The notes under the pieces: generated by a model
Told to the model about the DNA's origin: nothing
The model's database searches: none
Seen by the model: the letters and a program-made list of their open reading frames with translations, nothing else
Shown: one piece after another, positions 19,901 through 30,440 of the stretch
Layout: each line of letters opens with the position of its first letter
Numbering within the stretch: the first letter of the stretch is position 1
Program-made: the position numbers and the translations under genes
DNA from: Paramoeba atlantica
Taxonomy: Eukaryota; Discosea
Length of the DNA: 64,000 bases
Reading direction: 5' to 3'
NCBI GenBank assembly: GCA_977017575.1
Contig: CDRNVI010000092.1
Coordinates: 37,643 to 101,642, forward strand

Positions 19901-20939
19901 CCACCACCCAACAGCGCGACCGATCACATCCCTCTTTTCCCCCAAAGCCACCCATTCACTCTTCCACACAGGTCGATACAGCCCGCGAGCCATCAGACAC
20001 CGGACCTTTTTTAGATGCTGACCCGCCGTTGGGCGCTGACCTTGACATAGATATTGACCCGCCAGAATGGGACGAAAGTATCATCCCACGTCAGAAAGAT
20101 ATCATCCGCGCTATAGGGGAAAGGGAGTTTAATATAGCATACTGTTCCGCTGATACACGAACGCGAACCAGATGGGTATCACAATCAGGGAAAGGGGCTA
20201 GCAGTTGGGCATTCGTCACCCCATCGAAGGACCTGGGCTATGCATTCAAACCCGCGGAGTTTCGAACCTTGTGTCGATGGTGGTTGGGGGTGGATGTATA
20301 CGGAGAAACTCGTCCATGTCCCTCGGATGAATGCAAACTCCCTCTGGGTCCTGAAGGGGATCACGCACTCGTGTGCAAACATGGACAAGGTATAATAAAC
20401 CGGCACAATTCCCTGGTTGAACATTTTTCCTCCTTCTGCGGGCATGCCTCTTTGGCACCCCAACGAGAGCACAGTCTTGGCAATCGAGGTCCCGGAGGGG
20501 GGCTCACCAGGCCAGGCGATGTGTTTCTCCCCACGTATTCCAAGGCTAAAGGCATGGTCCTTGATTTTGCAGTTACCCACGCTCAGCAAACTAAATACAC
20601 GGACAAAGTTCGTAACGCTAGCTGGGTAGCTGCAGGATCATTCGCCGAGCACTACGCCGCGGAAAAAAGGTGCACCAACGGTTGGAGGCTGAGGAAGCAG
20701 GCCATGAATTCACAGCCATGGTGGTAGAGAGCTATGGCTCCTGGAGCGTGAGCGCAACGTCCGTTCTAAAGGGAGTCGGAAAGAGGCGGGCACAGGCCTC
20801 AAATGGGACCCTTACGGAAGAGCAGGCTACAAATAAATTGTATGCCGAATTGAATGTGACCCTCATGCGAGCACAAGCTCGTATGATGGTTACACGCATG
20901 GCTGTGCCCGACCCGAACGAGCCCATCACGGAAGGATAG
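16975..20939 (+). pseudogene. LINE A-4 ORF, full length with one frameshift near its end
   Basis: The start is taken at ATG 16975 (MSCRERPC), 42 bases after the leader; an upstream non-ATG extension is unlikely. Order: Cys/His finger CPAEGC...HVAYHH (about residues 247-273), second knuckle CETCGKHY, RT from GSSAGTMGLRPEHLQ through CKVDLSNAFNNVSR, GVQQGDPLGPLLFSL and WYLDDGVF (about residue 745), then RTRTRWVSQSGKGASSWAF, zinc motif CPSDEC...HALVCKHG and RLE core LTRPGDVFLP...MVLDFAVTHAQQ. Near 20665, around an A-run, the frame shifts; the end (MVVESYGSWSVSATSVL to 20939) lies in the next frame. Otherwise it is complete, so this is a young copy that has just lost its frame. Confidence 0.85.
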
Positions 20940-20979
20940 TGTCGGACCCAACGGATCCTATGGTGGTGACATAGGCCAC

Positions 20980-21212
20980 GGGTGCTGGTCGGGTCGACAG
21001 AGTCTATGCTCACGCCTAGCCCGCGAGGGCTAGGTACCCCAAGTGAGGTAGTACACGGGTAGTGAATCTCCTCCCCGTCGGCCAGCATCCTGTTTCGCGA
21101 CCGTGTCGCTGTCGACACAGGCCCGCGCCTGCGCCCTCCCATATAGCAAGGGAAGGGTTCACAAGTCAGGCCGTGGAGTGGTCGAAAGACCCGGTCCGGA
21201 ACGCGCGAATGG
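20980..21212 (+). ncRNA. LINE A 3' UTR structured RNA, copy 4
   Basis: A 233-nt module 40 bases after the LINE A-4 stop. The terminal stem begins GGGTGCTGG instead of GGATGCTGG, still able to pair by G-U. The AT-rich tail follows, ending in a long A-run to about 21371. Confidence 0.8.
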
Positions 21213-21343
21213 ATTGGGTCTGTATTGCTTGTTTTAGTTTTTACTGTTTCTTGTTTGTAGTATATACTTAGGGGAGATTAAATTGCTAGTTTTGGGCTGA
21301 GAAAAAACAAAAGGTACATCTGTGGAAACAAAAACAAAAAAAC

Positions 21344-21371
<28 letters not shown>
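21213..21371 (+). other. LINE A-4 AT-rich tail and poly(A); strand switch point
   Basis: A noncoding tail with TTAAATTGCTAGTTTTGGGC and an A-run of about 30. Directly after it the coding strand switches: from 21372 to 55699 elements lie on the minus strand. Confidence 0.65.
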
Positions 21372-21374
<3 letters not shown>

Positions 21375-24300
21375 GAGCGTATATCGGAATAGGTATGGGT
21401 TAACGTAGTTGCTGGTGTTTTCGAGGTGGATATTAGCCTCTTTAGTGCGTTTTATGATGTTCGCTGCGGTGGAGTCTTTCTGTATTTCTGTCAATTGTTT
21501 TTCGTGAGCTTGACTCATGATCTTCTTAAGCGATTTGCGGGCCTTTTCTGCGCGGCTCTGAATTTTAGCTTTGCTCTTGTCATTGCCTTGCGAATCTACC
21601 GGAGCTTTATTGGGTTCCAAGTGCTCTTCAATAGATTCTCGGGCTGCTGCGAAGTAGTGCTGCTGTTTCAGAGTGCAAGAAGTCAGTCCTAATCCACCTA
21701 ATTTTTGCGGGAGAGCTGCGAGCTTAAGTGCCTGGGCGTCCGCGCCGCACCATTTCTGCAAGACTTCGTGTACGTGGCTTTCAAAAGAATGTGCCAGACG
21801 CCGAGTGGCCTCCGGGCGGTGAACTCTCAGATGATAGTCTTGACGTGGAATTGTACATCGGCGAAGAATCGCGAGAGAAAGGTTACTGGGGCCCATGAGA
21901 AGTAAACGGCGGAAAAGGCATTTATGCTTACTGAGTTTGCGCAGGAGAAGATCCTCTACCACATTATCTTTCCCGATATAGGCTCCCAGAATCTTGATCG
22001 AATCAGTGCAAAGCTTGACGCCTAGATTATGCAAAGAGAACGGTTCGTATGTGGTATTTTTCTGGAAAAATTCGCATTTCTGAAAGTTGACGCGTAGATT
22101 GAGCTCGCCTGTGATTTCACGTAAGTGCAGGAACGCAGCTTCGAGTGACGGTACGTTTGTAGAGCTGAGAGTCACATCGTCTTGATATGCTCGTATTTTG
22201 ACGTCGGGGTATAAGCTTGCGATCTCGCGAATGGGACCGTGTAAAAGTGCACAGAAGTACATGGAGGATAATGATGAGCCTTGTCGAATTCCTGACGAAC
22301 TTTCGATGGTCGCGAAAAGAGCGTTGTGTGCGAAAAACAAAAGTTCGGATGAGAGGCCGTATTCAAGGTAAAACAGTCGCATAAAAGGTTTGAACACAGG
22401 ATTCTCTAGTAGTGCTTGTGTTATGGCGTCGCGTCGTGGAGTGTTGTATGCGTTCGTGAAATCTACCGTAATCAATGCGCATCCATCCTCGTATTCTTGT
22501 AGTAGCTCATGCACTATTGATTCACATGCGCTCTTGTGGAGAACACCCCGCTGCATAGGCGAAAAGTATTTTCGTAGTGCACATTCATGTCGCTCGAGTA
22601 AAATGGATCCGCAGATTTTTAGGATCGTCTCCCCCATGGCGACTGGCCGTATACCGTTTTGTGGCTTCGGAAGAGCAATAATTCGGCAACGAGTGAGACG
22701 CTTCCGCACGCTTACAGGCACGTCGCCATTGATAACGTCGCGAATCATATGGCATAATGAAAGGCATGCTTCTTCATCTTCAACAAGCAAACGCATCATG
22801 CTCTCACTAAGCCCGCTTGGTCCCGGAGATGCCCCTCGCGCAAGTTTTTCGACTGCAAGGCGGAGTTCTGATTTATCTACAACGCCGATCCGTGGAAAGT
22901 CAGCTTCCGGAATTTCAATACTAGGCCCCTCGGGATGCAAATCGCGAAGTTTCTGTAATTTTTCATGCGCTGTAAGATTGGAGACCTTGTAAACGTTGTC
23001 GAGAATTCGAGTGGCTTTCCCGATGTTTCCAGCTCGAGCGGTCGTTAAAGCATTCTTGATCGAGCGACGGTCGACGCCAAGTTCTTCCCTTTGTTCTATG
23101 CTGAGTGTTTCGTTTTCCGATGGATCCGCTTGTTTGTTTATGTGTCCGACTCGTTGATTTTGCCGAGAAAGTTGACGAATAGTAGCGAGCGAGTCTCTTG
23201 GTGCGTTCAAAAATTTATGCCAGATAGCTGTTTTCTCAGAGTCAAGTTCTACCGATGGATACCCACGAAGTATGGCTCGGAAGATGGCGACTACATGGAT
23301 TGAAAAAGATGAATCAATGGGTACCATCGTGGGCAGCGGCTCGAGATCACTTTGACCATTTTCATCGCTAGACACGTTGTCGGCGTGTTCTTCTAAATTC
23401 CGCGTAATTGTTTCGACTTTGATCAGTTTCGTGGCTCGTATCGAACAGATTCTGATCCTGTTTGTGTGTGGAAGATAAAGAAAGCCACTGGGACCTTTGC
23501 TGCCTTGAGCTGGATTGTAAGAGATTTTGACTTTGACCATTCCTTTTCGTGAGGTCCTACCTACGACGATGCCTTTCGACGTGTAATTTACCGTGTCTTG
23601 TCGGAAGCCCCACTCGATAACACATTCCGTGCCTTTGCCCCACTTTGCTACCATGTTGTGCACATGATCCGGTGCTTTGGAAAGAGCACTTCTGTTTGCC
23701 AGATCTGCTATGACCTCGTTATCGCTGTCAAGAGACATATCTTCGCTCTCGTCTTCGTAATGTTCCTCTTCCGAGTCAATATCCGGTGTTGTCTCTTGTT
23801 GTGGTTCTTGACGTGGCTGTTCGTCGAAAGATGTCAATCGAAAGGTCTTAGGCGTGATTTTGAATTTGTCGCTGTGCGCACTGTTCTGTTCGCCGTGATC
23901 AGCCCAGTCTTTTGGCAGAGGTGTAGATCCGACGATTCGAATTCTTGGGGTTTTAATAGTTCACGTTTTGAAATTTAGCCGAGGGGCGGCTATATATTTG
24001 CCTGCTGGCCCTTCGGGGCACATAATTTTCTCAAATTATGATGTAGTATTCTCTAATTGCATGGAGGGGGGTGTTTACTCGTGGGGGGTGTTTACTCGGG
24101 CAGGTTGGCCGAGGGTTCCGGTGGGGGGGGAACCCCGTTAACAGAGTGACATTGATTGTGTTGTTTTATGCAGGCTTGTTTCTTTTCCATCTTTGTGCGT
24201 GTGAAATGAATGAATGATATGTTGTGTCATTTTGAATTACGATTGAGCTATTCATAGTTGTTCATTTATTCATATATGTTATCAGTGTATATGTTTCCAG

Positions 24301-25007
24301 GGAGCCCCTCGGCGTGGATTTCTAATAGTTCACGTTTTGAAATTTAGCCGAGGGGCGGCTATATATTTGCCTGCTGGCCCTTCGGGGCACATAATTTTCT
24401 CAAATTATGATGTAGTATTCTCTAATTGCATGGAGGGGGGTGTTTACTCGTTTGTTATATTCTTGTTAGGTTGTTATTTTGTTACGTTTAAAGTTTTGTG
24501 CCCACCCACCGAGCCCCCAGCCATTTGGCCGAGGGTTCCGGTGGGGGGGGAACCCCGTTAACAGAGTGACATTGATTGTGTTGTTTTATGCAGGCTTGTT
24601 TCTTTTCCATCTTTGTGCGTGTGAAATGAATGAATGATATGTTGTGTCATTTTGAATTACGATTGAGCTATTCATAGTTGTTCATTTATTCATATATGTT
24701 ATCAGTGTATATGTTTCCAGGGAGCCCCTCGGCGTGGATTTCTCTTTGGTTTGGACAGTTCATGCGTAATTCGGCCATCTCCTGTGGTGAGATCGGGTAA
24801 GTCTGACGCCGTGTGATTTCCGGAGCGTTCCTTCATTCCCTCTTTCCGCGAAACTTGTAGAATCTTGATCATTGAGCCGTCTGAGGAAAACGTTGTTGTG
24901 CTCTTCTTTTCTTTGCCACGCTTTCCTTTTTCACGTGATTTCTCTGTTGTACGACTTGTCTTCAGGTCTGAATTTTTGCTCACGACTGAGCGGGAAGGGC
25001 GTGTCAT
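21372..25007 (-). pseudogene. LINE B2-c: RT/RLE LINE, 3'-truncated and interrupted by a 0.8-kb repeat
   Basis: The frame begins at ATG 25007 (MTRPSRSVVSKN), runs to about 24745, is interrupted by a tandem repeat (23953-24744), and resumes KTPRIRIVGSTPLPKDWADH down to 21372. The RT is complete: GASPGPSGLSESMMRLL, GIRPVAMGETILK, VDFTNAYNTPRR, SSGIRQGSSLSSMYF and AYQDDVTLSS (YQDD). The copy is cut within the post-RT region at NYVNPYLFRYTLM, where it meets the poly(A) of LINE A-4 tail to tail, so zinc motif and RLE are missing. Sisters are at 39.9-43.2 and 45.4-48.3 kb. It is nonfunctional. Confidence 0.8.
23953..24744. repeat. Two tandem copies of a roughly 0.4-kb noncoding unit inserted in LINE B2-c
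   Basis: Unit 1 is about 23953-24323 and unit 2 about 24327-24744. Both start AATAGTTCACGTTTTGAAAT and end CTCGGCGTGGATTTCT. They are near identical over 135 bases at the start and 215 at the end, and differ in the middle, where unit 2 has extra sequence. Each has AGCCGAGGGGCGGCT (self-pairing), a GGCCC-TTC-GGGGC hairpin like those in the VIPER-like leaders, and GGTTCC...GGAACC. No ORF is convincing. It may be terminal repeats of an otherwise absent tyrosine-recombinase or LTR-type element; the family is uncertain. Confidence 0.65.
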
Positions 25008-25144
25008 AACGATTGAGATAATAAGAAAATAAATCAAGAAATCAACGGACCCTTTCTTCTGCCATAAACTTCGTAAAATAAGGTAAACAAAGAAATCAAT
25101 ATTTCCCATGTATAAATAGAAGATTTATCCCGCTATACCCATTT
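25008..25144. other. LINE B2-c 5' UTR and AT-rich flank
   Basis: On the minus strand the 5' UTR just before ATG 25007 (GATTTATTTTCTTATTATCTC) matches the one at 16768-16794. The leader upstream is not preserved apart from perhaps CTTG. Beyond about 25045 the sequence is AT-rich with no feature I recognise. Confidence 0.5.
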
Positions 25145-25425
25145 CCTTTTCTATGTCAGGGCATCCGGCTTATGTCGGATGATGGGACTTAGCGATCCCA
25201 GCTTCCCGAGCTAACTCACCCGGCGTCGCATAACAAGACGCTAAAGAACTAGGGTGAATACGATGAATACAATATGGATGACACTACCCGGTGCCAGTAA
25301 AACGAGGCACTAAATAATTAGGGTGGATGTCATTCTGGCAACGTAGAATGGGTGGCACCGCCCGGTACCGAATATAACAAGGTACTAAGAAACTAGGGTG
25401 GGTGCCATTCGGGCTAATCTTTGGA
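25145..25425. ncRNA. Three tandem covarying hairpins plus one simple hairpin
   Basis: Three repeats share the frame CACCC/TACCC...CCGG-stem-loop-stem-CTAA...TAGGGTG. Plus-strand inner stems differ but always pair: GCGTC/GACGC (about 25213-25242), GTGCC/GGCAC (about 25291-25310) and GTACC/GGTAC (about 25365-25387). Outer stems CACCC or CCC with GGGTG, plus ATGACA/TGTCAT in repeat 2 and GGCACC/GGTGCC in repeat 3, also pair. CATCCG/CGGATG precedes them (25163-25182). This pattern of compensatory change is strong evidence for RNA structure on one strand or the other; its element of origin and function are unknown. Confidence 0.65.
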
Positions 25426-25732
25426 ATGTGTTTGTGTTTTTTTTATCCACCCTCAAAAGATAGAGTGGTTTTTTTTTTTTTGGTCAAGGGGCGCCTTTTT
25501 TTTTTTTGCTCAACTTTTTTTTTATGCAGGTGCAACAGAATACGGTGCCGAATTTTACCGGGCGACGCTTTGCCTATTACAAAATAAAGTCTCCTAAATT
25601 TCTTATCGTAAACTTATATACTTTTTTTTTTTTTACTTTCTCAAGTTTACATAAACTTTTAGTACTGATTTTTGTCTATCTCTTCGCAGACTTTATAATT
25701 CCAATTTGTATCTTTTCTGTACTTTTGATTTC
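25426..25732 (-). other. LINE B1-a 3' UTR, A-run and a VIPER-like leader fragment
   Basis: Minus-strand order: B1-a 3' UTR from 25732 to an A-run near 25634-25623, then a stretch starting TAAGTTTACGATAAG (about 25619) that matches the leader of the VIPER-like element at 34.85 kb for about 36 bases before diverging, then several A-runs. No gene is seen. The leader fragment is too short to classify firmly. Confidence 0.5.
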
Positions 25733-28700
25733 TTAAAGAATAGTGCTTTTCTGATAGTCTTGAGGCTCCAAAAAATGTCGGAGCTGTGCGTATACTTCGG
25801 ATCCGTTCAGCTCTTGGAGTAGCAACTTGAATGCCTGTTCGGTTTTTTGGGTATCCAACAGGCAGACATCCGTCAGTGACTTAATCAGGCCCCGTGTGCT
25901 CTTATGTAAAGACCCGCAGGACAAGACAGGAAGGCACTCAAAAGCTTCCGCCGGAATCATGCCACTATTGACATATGTTTCATTTTTCCGCTGTATAGCT
26001 TCTCGCACGAGTTGGGAACACTTTTTATTCCGATGGGAAGGCGCGAGCTCGTGCACCACAGTTAGGTCGTAGAACACCACGCCACTGTTCCAGTAGATCG
26101 CAAGATCCGGGCCTGAGCGATGAAACTGCCGTCCTCCGCATGTTTTGTGGTGGAGATGCTGATTGTTGTAGTCGACTGTATTTCCGCATGTTAGACAACT
26201 CCACGTGCTAAAAGAACGCGGCTCTCTTTCGCATGGAATACCAGCTTTCATGCAAAGATCATACAGAAACTTGGTCAACATGTTGTGCTTCGCTGTGGCG
26301 TTGAAACCTGTACATTGCACGCATCCGGGGATGTGAGTTAGTGCAGTGTTTGCATCCATCAATGTTCGGCATCCAGGGCAAGTCATAGCATCAGGAAGTC
26401 TCGGGTGATGTACTCCAAGACGGGGCATGACTGCTAGCTCGAATAAGTGCGGTGGTACATATCTTACATTGGACAGTAGCCAGTCATAACTCCCCTTATT
26501 GGAGGTTGCTTTTAACGTCCCGGCCATTTGTGGATCGCTTACGAGTTTGTTCCATGCTTCCTCATGAAGTTTCGCTGCAGCGGTAATTTCGTCAGTAGGT
26601 GGTTTTTGACGAGCGAGTTCTTGTTCATTTGCTGTCCCAGCGTGTTCAGTGCTATGAAACTGTGACGGCACAACTCGAGCTGAAAAAGATTTTATATGCT
26701 CAAAAGCTGCGTGTCGGGAAGCTTCATAAGCTGCCGCGCGCGTTGGGTGACACGCCGTGAGACCAAGTCCTCCTTTCTTCAGGGGTAACCTTGCTATGTC
26801 AATTTGTCTAGTCTGCAATGGGCCCATCCATGTTTGAAGTACGTTCTCGATTTCGCTATCAAAACGTTTACATGTTTGATCCGTGGCCTTGGGGTTGTGT
26901 GTCCTCATGTAGTACTGTTGACGAACGTTCACACTTTTTGTCAAAAGGATGAGGGATACGTTACTCATGCCCATTAGCTTTAGCCTGCGGAATATTACTT
27001 CTTGTTTGCCGATCTTTTGGAGCAATTTTTGACTGATGGCGTCGTCTTCTCCAATAAAAGCCCCCAGTACTTTAGTGGCCTGGCTCTCGGTTTGTACTCC
27101 TTCGGCTTGAAGAGCTTCTGGAATGGACTTGCCGAGGATGCCACCAAACCAAACACATTTATGCGCCGATAGTGCAAGATTGCTAGATGCGACAAGTGCC
27201 TTCAGCCTTTTAAAAGCGTTCGTGAGCTGATTCGGATCTTCGGATGTCAAATTGATATCGTCGATGTACGCATGTATGTTGATGCCAGGAAATTCTTCTG
27301 CAAGGGTTTCCAATACAGGTTGTAGGTATGTGCAGAAATACAGCGTGGATAGTGGCGATCCCTGTTTTACTCCTGAGGAACTTGATACTGTGTCGACCAA
27401 TTTACCTTCGCTCCCGTAGAAGAGAAGCTGAGATTGCTCGGAATATTCAGCCGCAAAATACCTTTGGAAGGGTCGGAGCGTTGCGATACCGAAAACATGC
27501 TTTGCGACGTCATTCCTGGAGGGGGTGTTGAACGCATTTTTCAAGTCTACGGATAGGATGGAGTGGCCTGTCAAATATTTTTCGTGAAGGGTGTGTACTA
27601 TCCTCTCGCAGCCCGCTTTTGACATTATCCCCTGCTGCATTGGCGCAAAAAGTGGCTCCAGGGTATTTTCATAGCGTTGAAAAAGAATGATTCCCGCTAA
27701 CTTTCCAAAAACGTCTCCCATGGCAACTGGCCGAACGCCTCCATCTGGTTTCGGGATAGCGATCAACCTCGCTCTGTTTAGCCGCCGTAAAACTTGTCGC
27801 GAAAGAAAACCGTTCAGTAGATCGGCCATCATGTGACAAAGGCTCGTGCAGCACACTTCATCGTCCAGCAGAAGTCGTAGCACGTTGTCAGTCGTTCCCG
27901 TTGGGCCTGGGCTGACTCCCTTCGCTAGCCTTCGACCTGCTGCACGCAGCTCCTCTGGAGAGACCCCGGCGATGATTGGCGCGTCATCTGGCAGTTTGAA
28001 GTCACATGTTTGTGCAGGGTGAAGCATTCGCAATTTTTCCAGCGTTTCGGCGTCGGACAGCATGTTGCGGGTGAAGGTCTGACCCATGACCTTGGCCGCT
28101 TTAGTGGAGCACCCCTCAAGCACGAGTCTTGTCGCTTTCTTTACTGCTCGCACGTCATCGGCAGTTGTCTTTGCCTCTTCTGATGAGCCGTCCTGCGGGC
28201 TCGTGTGCCCCTTGTGTGGTTTCCGCCGTCGTTGTCGTCCGCTAGAGCTTCGAATTGTTGCCAGAGAGACTTTCATAGCTGAAAGTGTTTGATTCCAGAT
28301 TTTGTGGCGCCCAGCGTAGTCGCTTTTTTCATAGGCGAACATAATATCCCGGTACACCGCAACTACGCACGGCACAAACTCAGGGGAGAAGCTGCGCGCC
28401 GTTGGCACTGGTAGGTGGTCTACGTCTTCGTCAGGAGCTGTTTGTTGGGTGCTTCCCACCGGCGGTGTGTATTCAAGCACTTCCGGTGTCGTAAAATCTA
28501 TCGGAGGAGGGGCGCAGTGCCACAGAATTTGAAAGACACGAACGTTTTCTTGTGGTGGGATACATCCATCAAAATTCTCTCCTGCCTTATGTCCAACGAC
28601 TCCTGTATATTGAATAGTAAGTTTACCTTTGGATGCCCGTTTGTACGTTTTTACCACTTTTCCTAGCGAAATGTTGAGTGTCGTTTGTCGGTCCCACGTC

Positions 28701-30181
28701 CATGCTACTGTGCAGGTCGTTCCGTTTTTTATGGTTTTCGAGCGCGACCAGATTTCTTCCGAAGACAGGGGAAATTGAGAAATTGGTTTCGCCGACTGCA
28801 TCAGCTCCAGGGCTCGTTTCTCCAGTTCATCTTCGCTATGGCCTACGAATATTATGGCACTGTTCTGATTTTTTTTGGATTCGATTGTAGTGTTGCGTGC
28901 TTCGTGCGTAACAGCATCCCCCGTTTCTTCATCGTCCATTGCCGCAGCTCGTGTGTTGGGTGACCTGCACTTTTGGGATAGCTCCGGAGATGGCGATATG
29001 CAGTCGTGGAAGTTGTGTGTTACGGGTGTTTCCGGTGAGACTTGCAACACTGTTGGTGAAACTTGAACTGCTTTTGTCGAATCCATTGAACGGGTTTCTG
29101 GAGTACCTGGACTTGTTGTTTCCCGTGCGGGTGGGCGATTTATAATCATGGAATCAACGTTATTCGATCTACTAAGCTCGTCTACGACCTCCGTAGACTT
29201 TGAATTTGAAGCATCGTGGATCATTTGCAAGCCTTTCCACACAGTTTTTCCGACTATGCAGGCAACTTTTCCTACCGATCCGAGACTAGATTCTTGTGTT
29301 TCCGAAAAAAACACATCGGATTCTTGTGTTTCCGATGTGCTTTTTTGATTCAAGTGTGTTTTGTTTTTCACGTGTGGTGCGATTCCTGCTGGCGTGTCCG
29401 TTGGTGCATCCAGTGCGTGATGGCGTGTGTCTGCGGGGTATCGCGTCGTCTGCAACGAGTCATCCTGGATTGTTTGGGCTCTATTGGCGCTGATCTTTGA
29501 AAAAGAAATGTTGTTCGCTGTTTGAATTTTTGCCTCTTTGGCAGGCGTCTTCTTACCCATTATAACTTTTAGCCGGGGGCGTCGTACAAATGATTCAATT
29601 GCGTCGGATAAATCCTTTGCTTTGGGAGATTCTTCATTGATTTGCTTTTGCGCGGATGAGATATCTTCGGATGATTTACACTGACGGAACTTGAGTTGAT
29701 CATTGTTGACGGACAAGTTCTCGCGCCCCTCAGAAGTTTTTTTTGCAATCGCTTCGATCGAATCCGGCGATATCTTTGGATATTCTGCGGGGATTGATTC
29801 CGGTTGTTGATTAGGTCGCTGCTGACGTACTTTCTTCGCTCGCGCTCTCCGTGAAAGGGTGTGCATTGTGGGCTGTCCCTCCGCTTCTTCGGTTTGTTGC
29901 TCCCACTGCGGTGGCGATTGAGGCTGCGGCAGAGGCGTGGGCGCTGACAACGGCGGGTTGGAGGGGACGGAAGATGGCGGAGCAGAGGGAACAGACGACG
30001 GCGGAGGCAAGGGCGGAGGCAGATACTGGAAATTCGGTGTCGAGGAAGACGGTAGTGGCGAGGACGGCGATGTCGGAGGCCGCTCATCAGGAGGTTTTTT
30101 CTTTCGACGGGTCGGTGGCAGCGGTTGGATCACAGGAGCTACTCCAGTGTCCTTCGCCCGGCTGCGTGTGAACATACCCAT
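25733..30181 (-). CDS. LINE B1-a polyprotein, intact
   Basis: A 1,482-residue protein. The start is chosen at ATG 30181 (MGMFTRSRAKD), 40 bases after the leader remnant; it matches MGVVTRSKAKE of B1-b. Order: proline-rich region (residues about 30-120), motif RPRLKVIMG (about 200), RT from VSPGPTGTTDNVLRLL (about 755), GVRPVAMGDVFGK, VDLKNAFNTPSR, SSGVKQGSPLSTLYF, AYIDDINLTS (YIDD, about 975), thumb, then CCHC motif CPGC...H-x3-C...C (about 1270) and RLE core HRSGPDLAIYW...VFYDLTVVHELAPS (about 1355). The PD...D residues fit R2/CRE-type endonucleases. No stop or shift is seen, so it may be active. Confidence 0.9.
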   Translation of the reverse strand: MGMFTRSRAKDTGVAPVIQPLPPTRRKKKPPDERPPTSPSSPLPSSSTPNFQYLPPPLPPPSSVPSAPPSSVPSNPPLSAPTPLPQPQSPPQWEQQTEEAEGQPTMHTLSRRARAKKVRQQRPNQQPESIPAEYPKISPDSIEAIAKKTSEGRENLSVNNDQLKFRQCKSSEDISSAQKQINEESPKAKDLSDAIESFVRRPRLKVIMGKKTPAKEAKIQTANNISFSKISANRAQTIQDDSLQTTRYPADTRHHALDAPTDTPAGIAPHVKNKTHLNQKSTSETQESDVFFSETQESSLGSVGKVACIVGKTVWKGLQMIHDASNSKSTEVVDELSRSNNVDSMIINRPPARETTSPGTPETRSMDSTKAVQVSPTVLQVSPETPVTHNFHDCISPSPELSQKCRSPNTRAAAMDDEETGDAVTHEARNTTIESKKNQNSAIIFVGHSEDELEKRALELMQSAKPISQFPLSSEEIWSRSKTIKNGTTCTVAWTWDRQTTLNISLGKVVKTYKRASKGKLTIQYTGVVGHKAGENFDGCIPPQENVRVFQILWHCAPPPIDFTTPEVLEYTPPVGSTQQTAPDEDVDHLPVPTARSFSPEFVPCVVAVYRDIMFAYEKSDYAGRHKIWNQTLSAMKVSLATIRSSSGRQRRRKPHKGHTSPQDGSSEEAKTTADDVRAVKKATRLVLEGCSTKAAKVMGQTFTRNMLSDAETLEKLRMLHPAQTCDFKLPDDAPIIAGVSPEELRAAGRRLAKGVSPGPTGTTDNVLRLLLDDEVCCTSLCHMMADLLNGFLSRQVLRRLNRARLIAIPKPDGGVRPVAMGDVFGKLAGIILFQRYENTLEPLFAPMQQGIMSKAGCERIVHTLHEKYLTGHSILSVDLKNAFNTPSRNDVAKHVFGIATLRPFQRYFAAEYSEQSQLLFYGSEGKLVDTVSSSSGVKQGSPLSTLYFCTYLQPVLETLAEEFPGINIHAYIDDINLTSEDPNQLTNAFKRLKALVASSNLALSAHKCVWFGGILGKSIPEALQAEGVQTESQATKVLGAFIGEDDAISQKLLQKIGKQEVIFRRLKLMGMSNVSLILLTKSVNVRQQYYMRTHNPKATDQTCKRFDSEIENVLQTWMGPLQTRQIDIARLPLKKGGLGLTACHPTRAAAYEASRHAAFEHIKSFSARVVPSQFHSTEHAGTANEQELARQKPPTDEITAAAKLHEEAWNKLVSDPQMAGTLKATSNKGSYDWLLSNVRYVPPHLFELAVMPRLGVHHPRLPDAMTCPGCRTLMDANTALTHIPGCVQCTGFNATAKHNMLTKFLYDLCMKAGIPCEREPRSFSTWSCLTCGNTVDYNNQHLHHKTCGGRQFHRSGPDLAIYWNSGVVFYDLTVVHELAPSHRNKKCSQLVREAIQRKNETYVNSGMIPAEAFECLPVLSCGSLHKSTRGLIKSLTDVCLLDTQKTEQAFKLLLQELNGSEVYAQLRHFLEPQDYQKSTIL

Positions 30182-30221
30182 AACGGGAAGAGTAAGAATA
30201 CAAAAATAAAGATAGAGAATA

Positions 30222-30234
30222 CAACAAGGTACAG
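30222..30234 (-). promoter_or_regulatory. 5'-shortened spliced-leader remnant of LINE B1-a
   Basis: On the minus strand this reads CTGTACCTTGTTG, the last 13 bases of the leader, followed directly by a 40-base 5' UTR and ATG 30181. It is preceded by unrelated sequence. The copy appears complete except for the leader's first bases. Confidence 0.7.
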
Positions 30235-30440
30235 GCGCCTTATTTGCATTACCTAAGGCGCAGGGGTATAGCGCACCCCACCTCCCTAGCTGTAACCTAA
30301 CTCCTCTCCAAGCGGAGGTCAGCCGTAGCTTGCTATGGATGGCTCTCCGGATACGTCGCAAGACGTATTCGGACTGCCCGTTTGGGGAGTTGAGGGGCCA
30401 TAACTTTTCGGAGTCAAAAGGCCCAATACATCATCATCAT
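30235..30440. other. Hairpin-rich noncoding flank
   Basis: No ORF. On the plus strand I see GCGCCTT...AAGGCGC (about 30235-30261), CTCC-AAGC-GGAG (about 30306-30317), AGCC-TAGC...GCTA-GGCT (about 30321-30345) and ATACGTC-GCAA-GACGTAT with a GNRA loop (about 30352-30369). This density of hairpins suggests an RNA 3' UTR or small RNA element. It adjoins the 5' end of LINE B1-a and is therefore likely target sequence of that insertion. Confidence 0.45.

Noticed and set aside
30181-30361. N-terminal extension of LINE B1-a upstream of 30181
   Set aside because: It would cross the leader remnant and the unrelated flank; sister B1-b starts at the equivalent Met.
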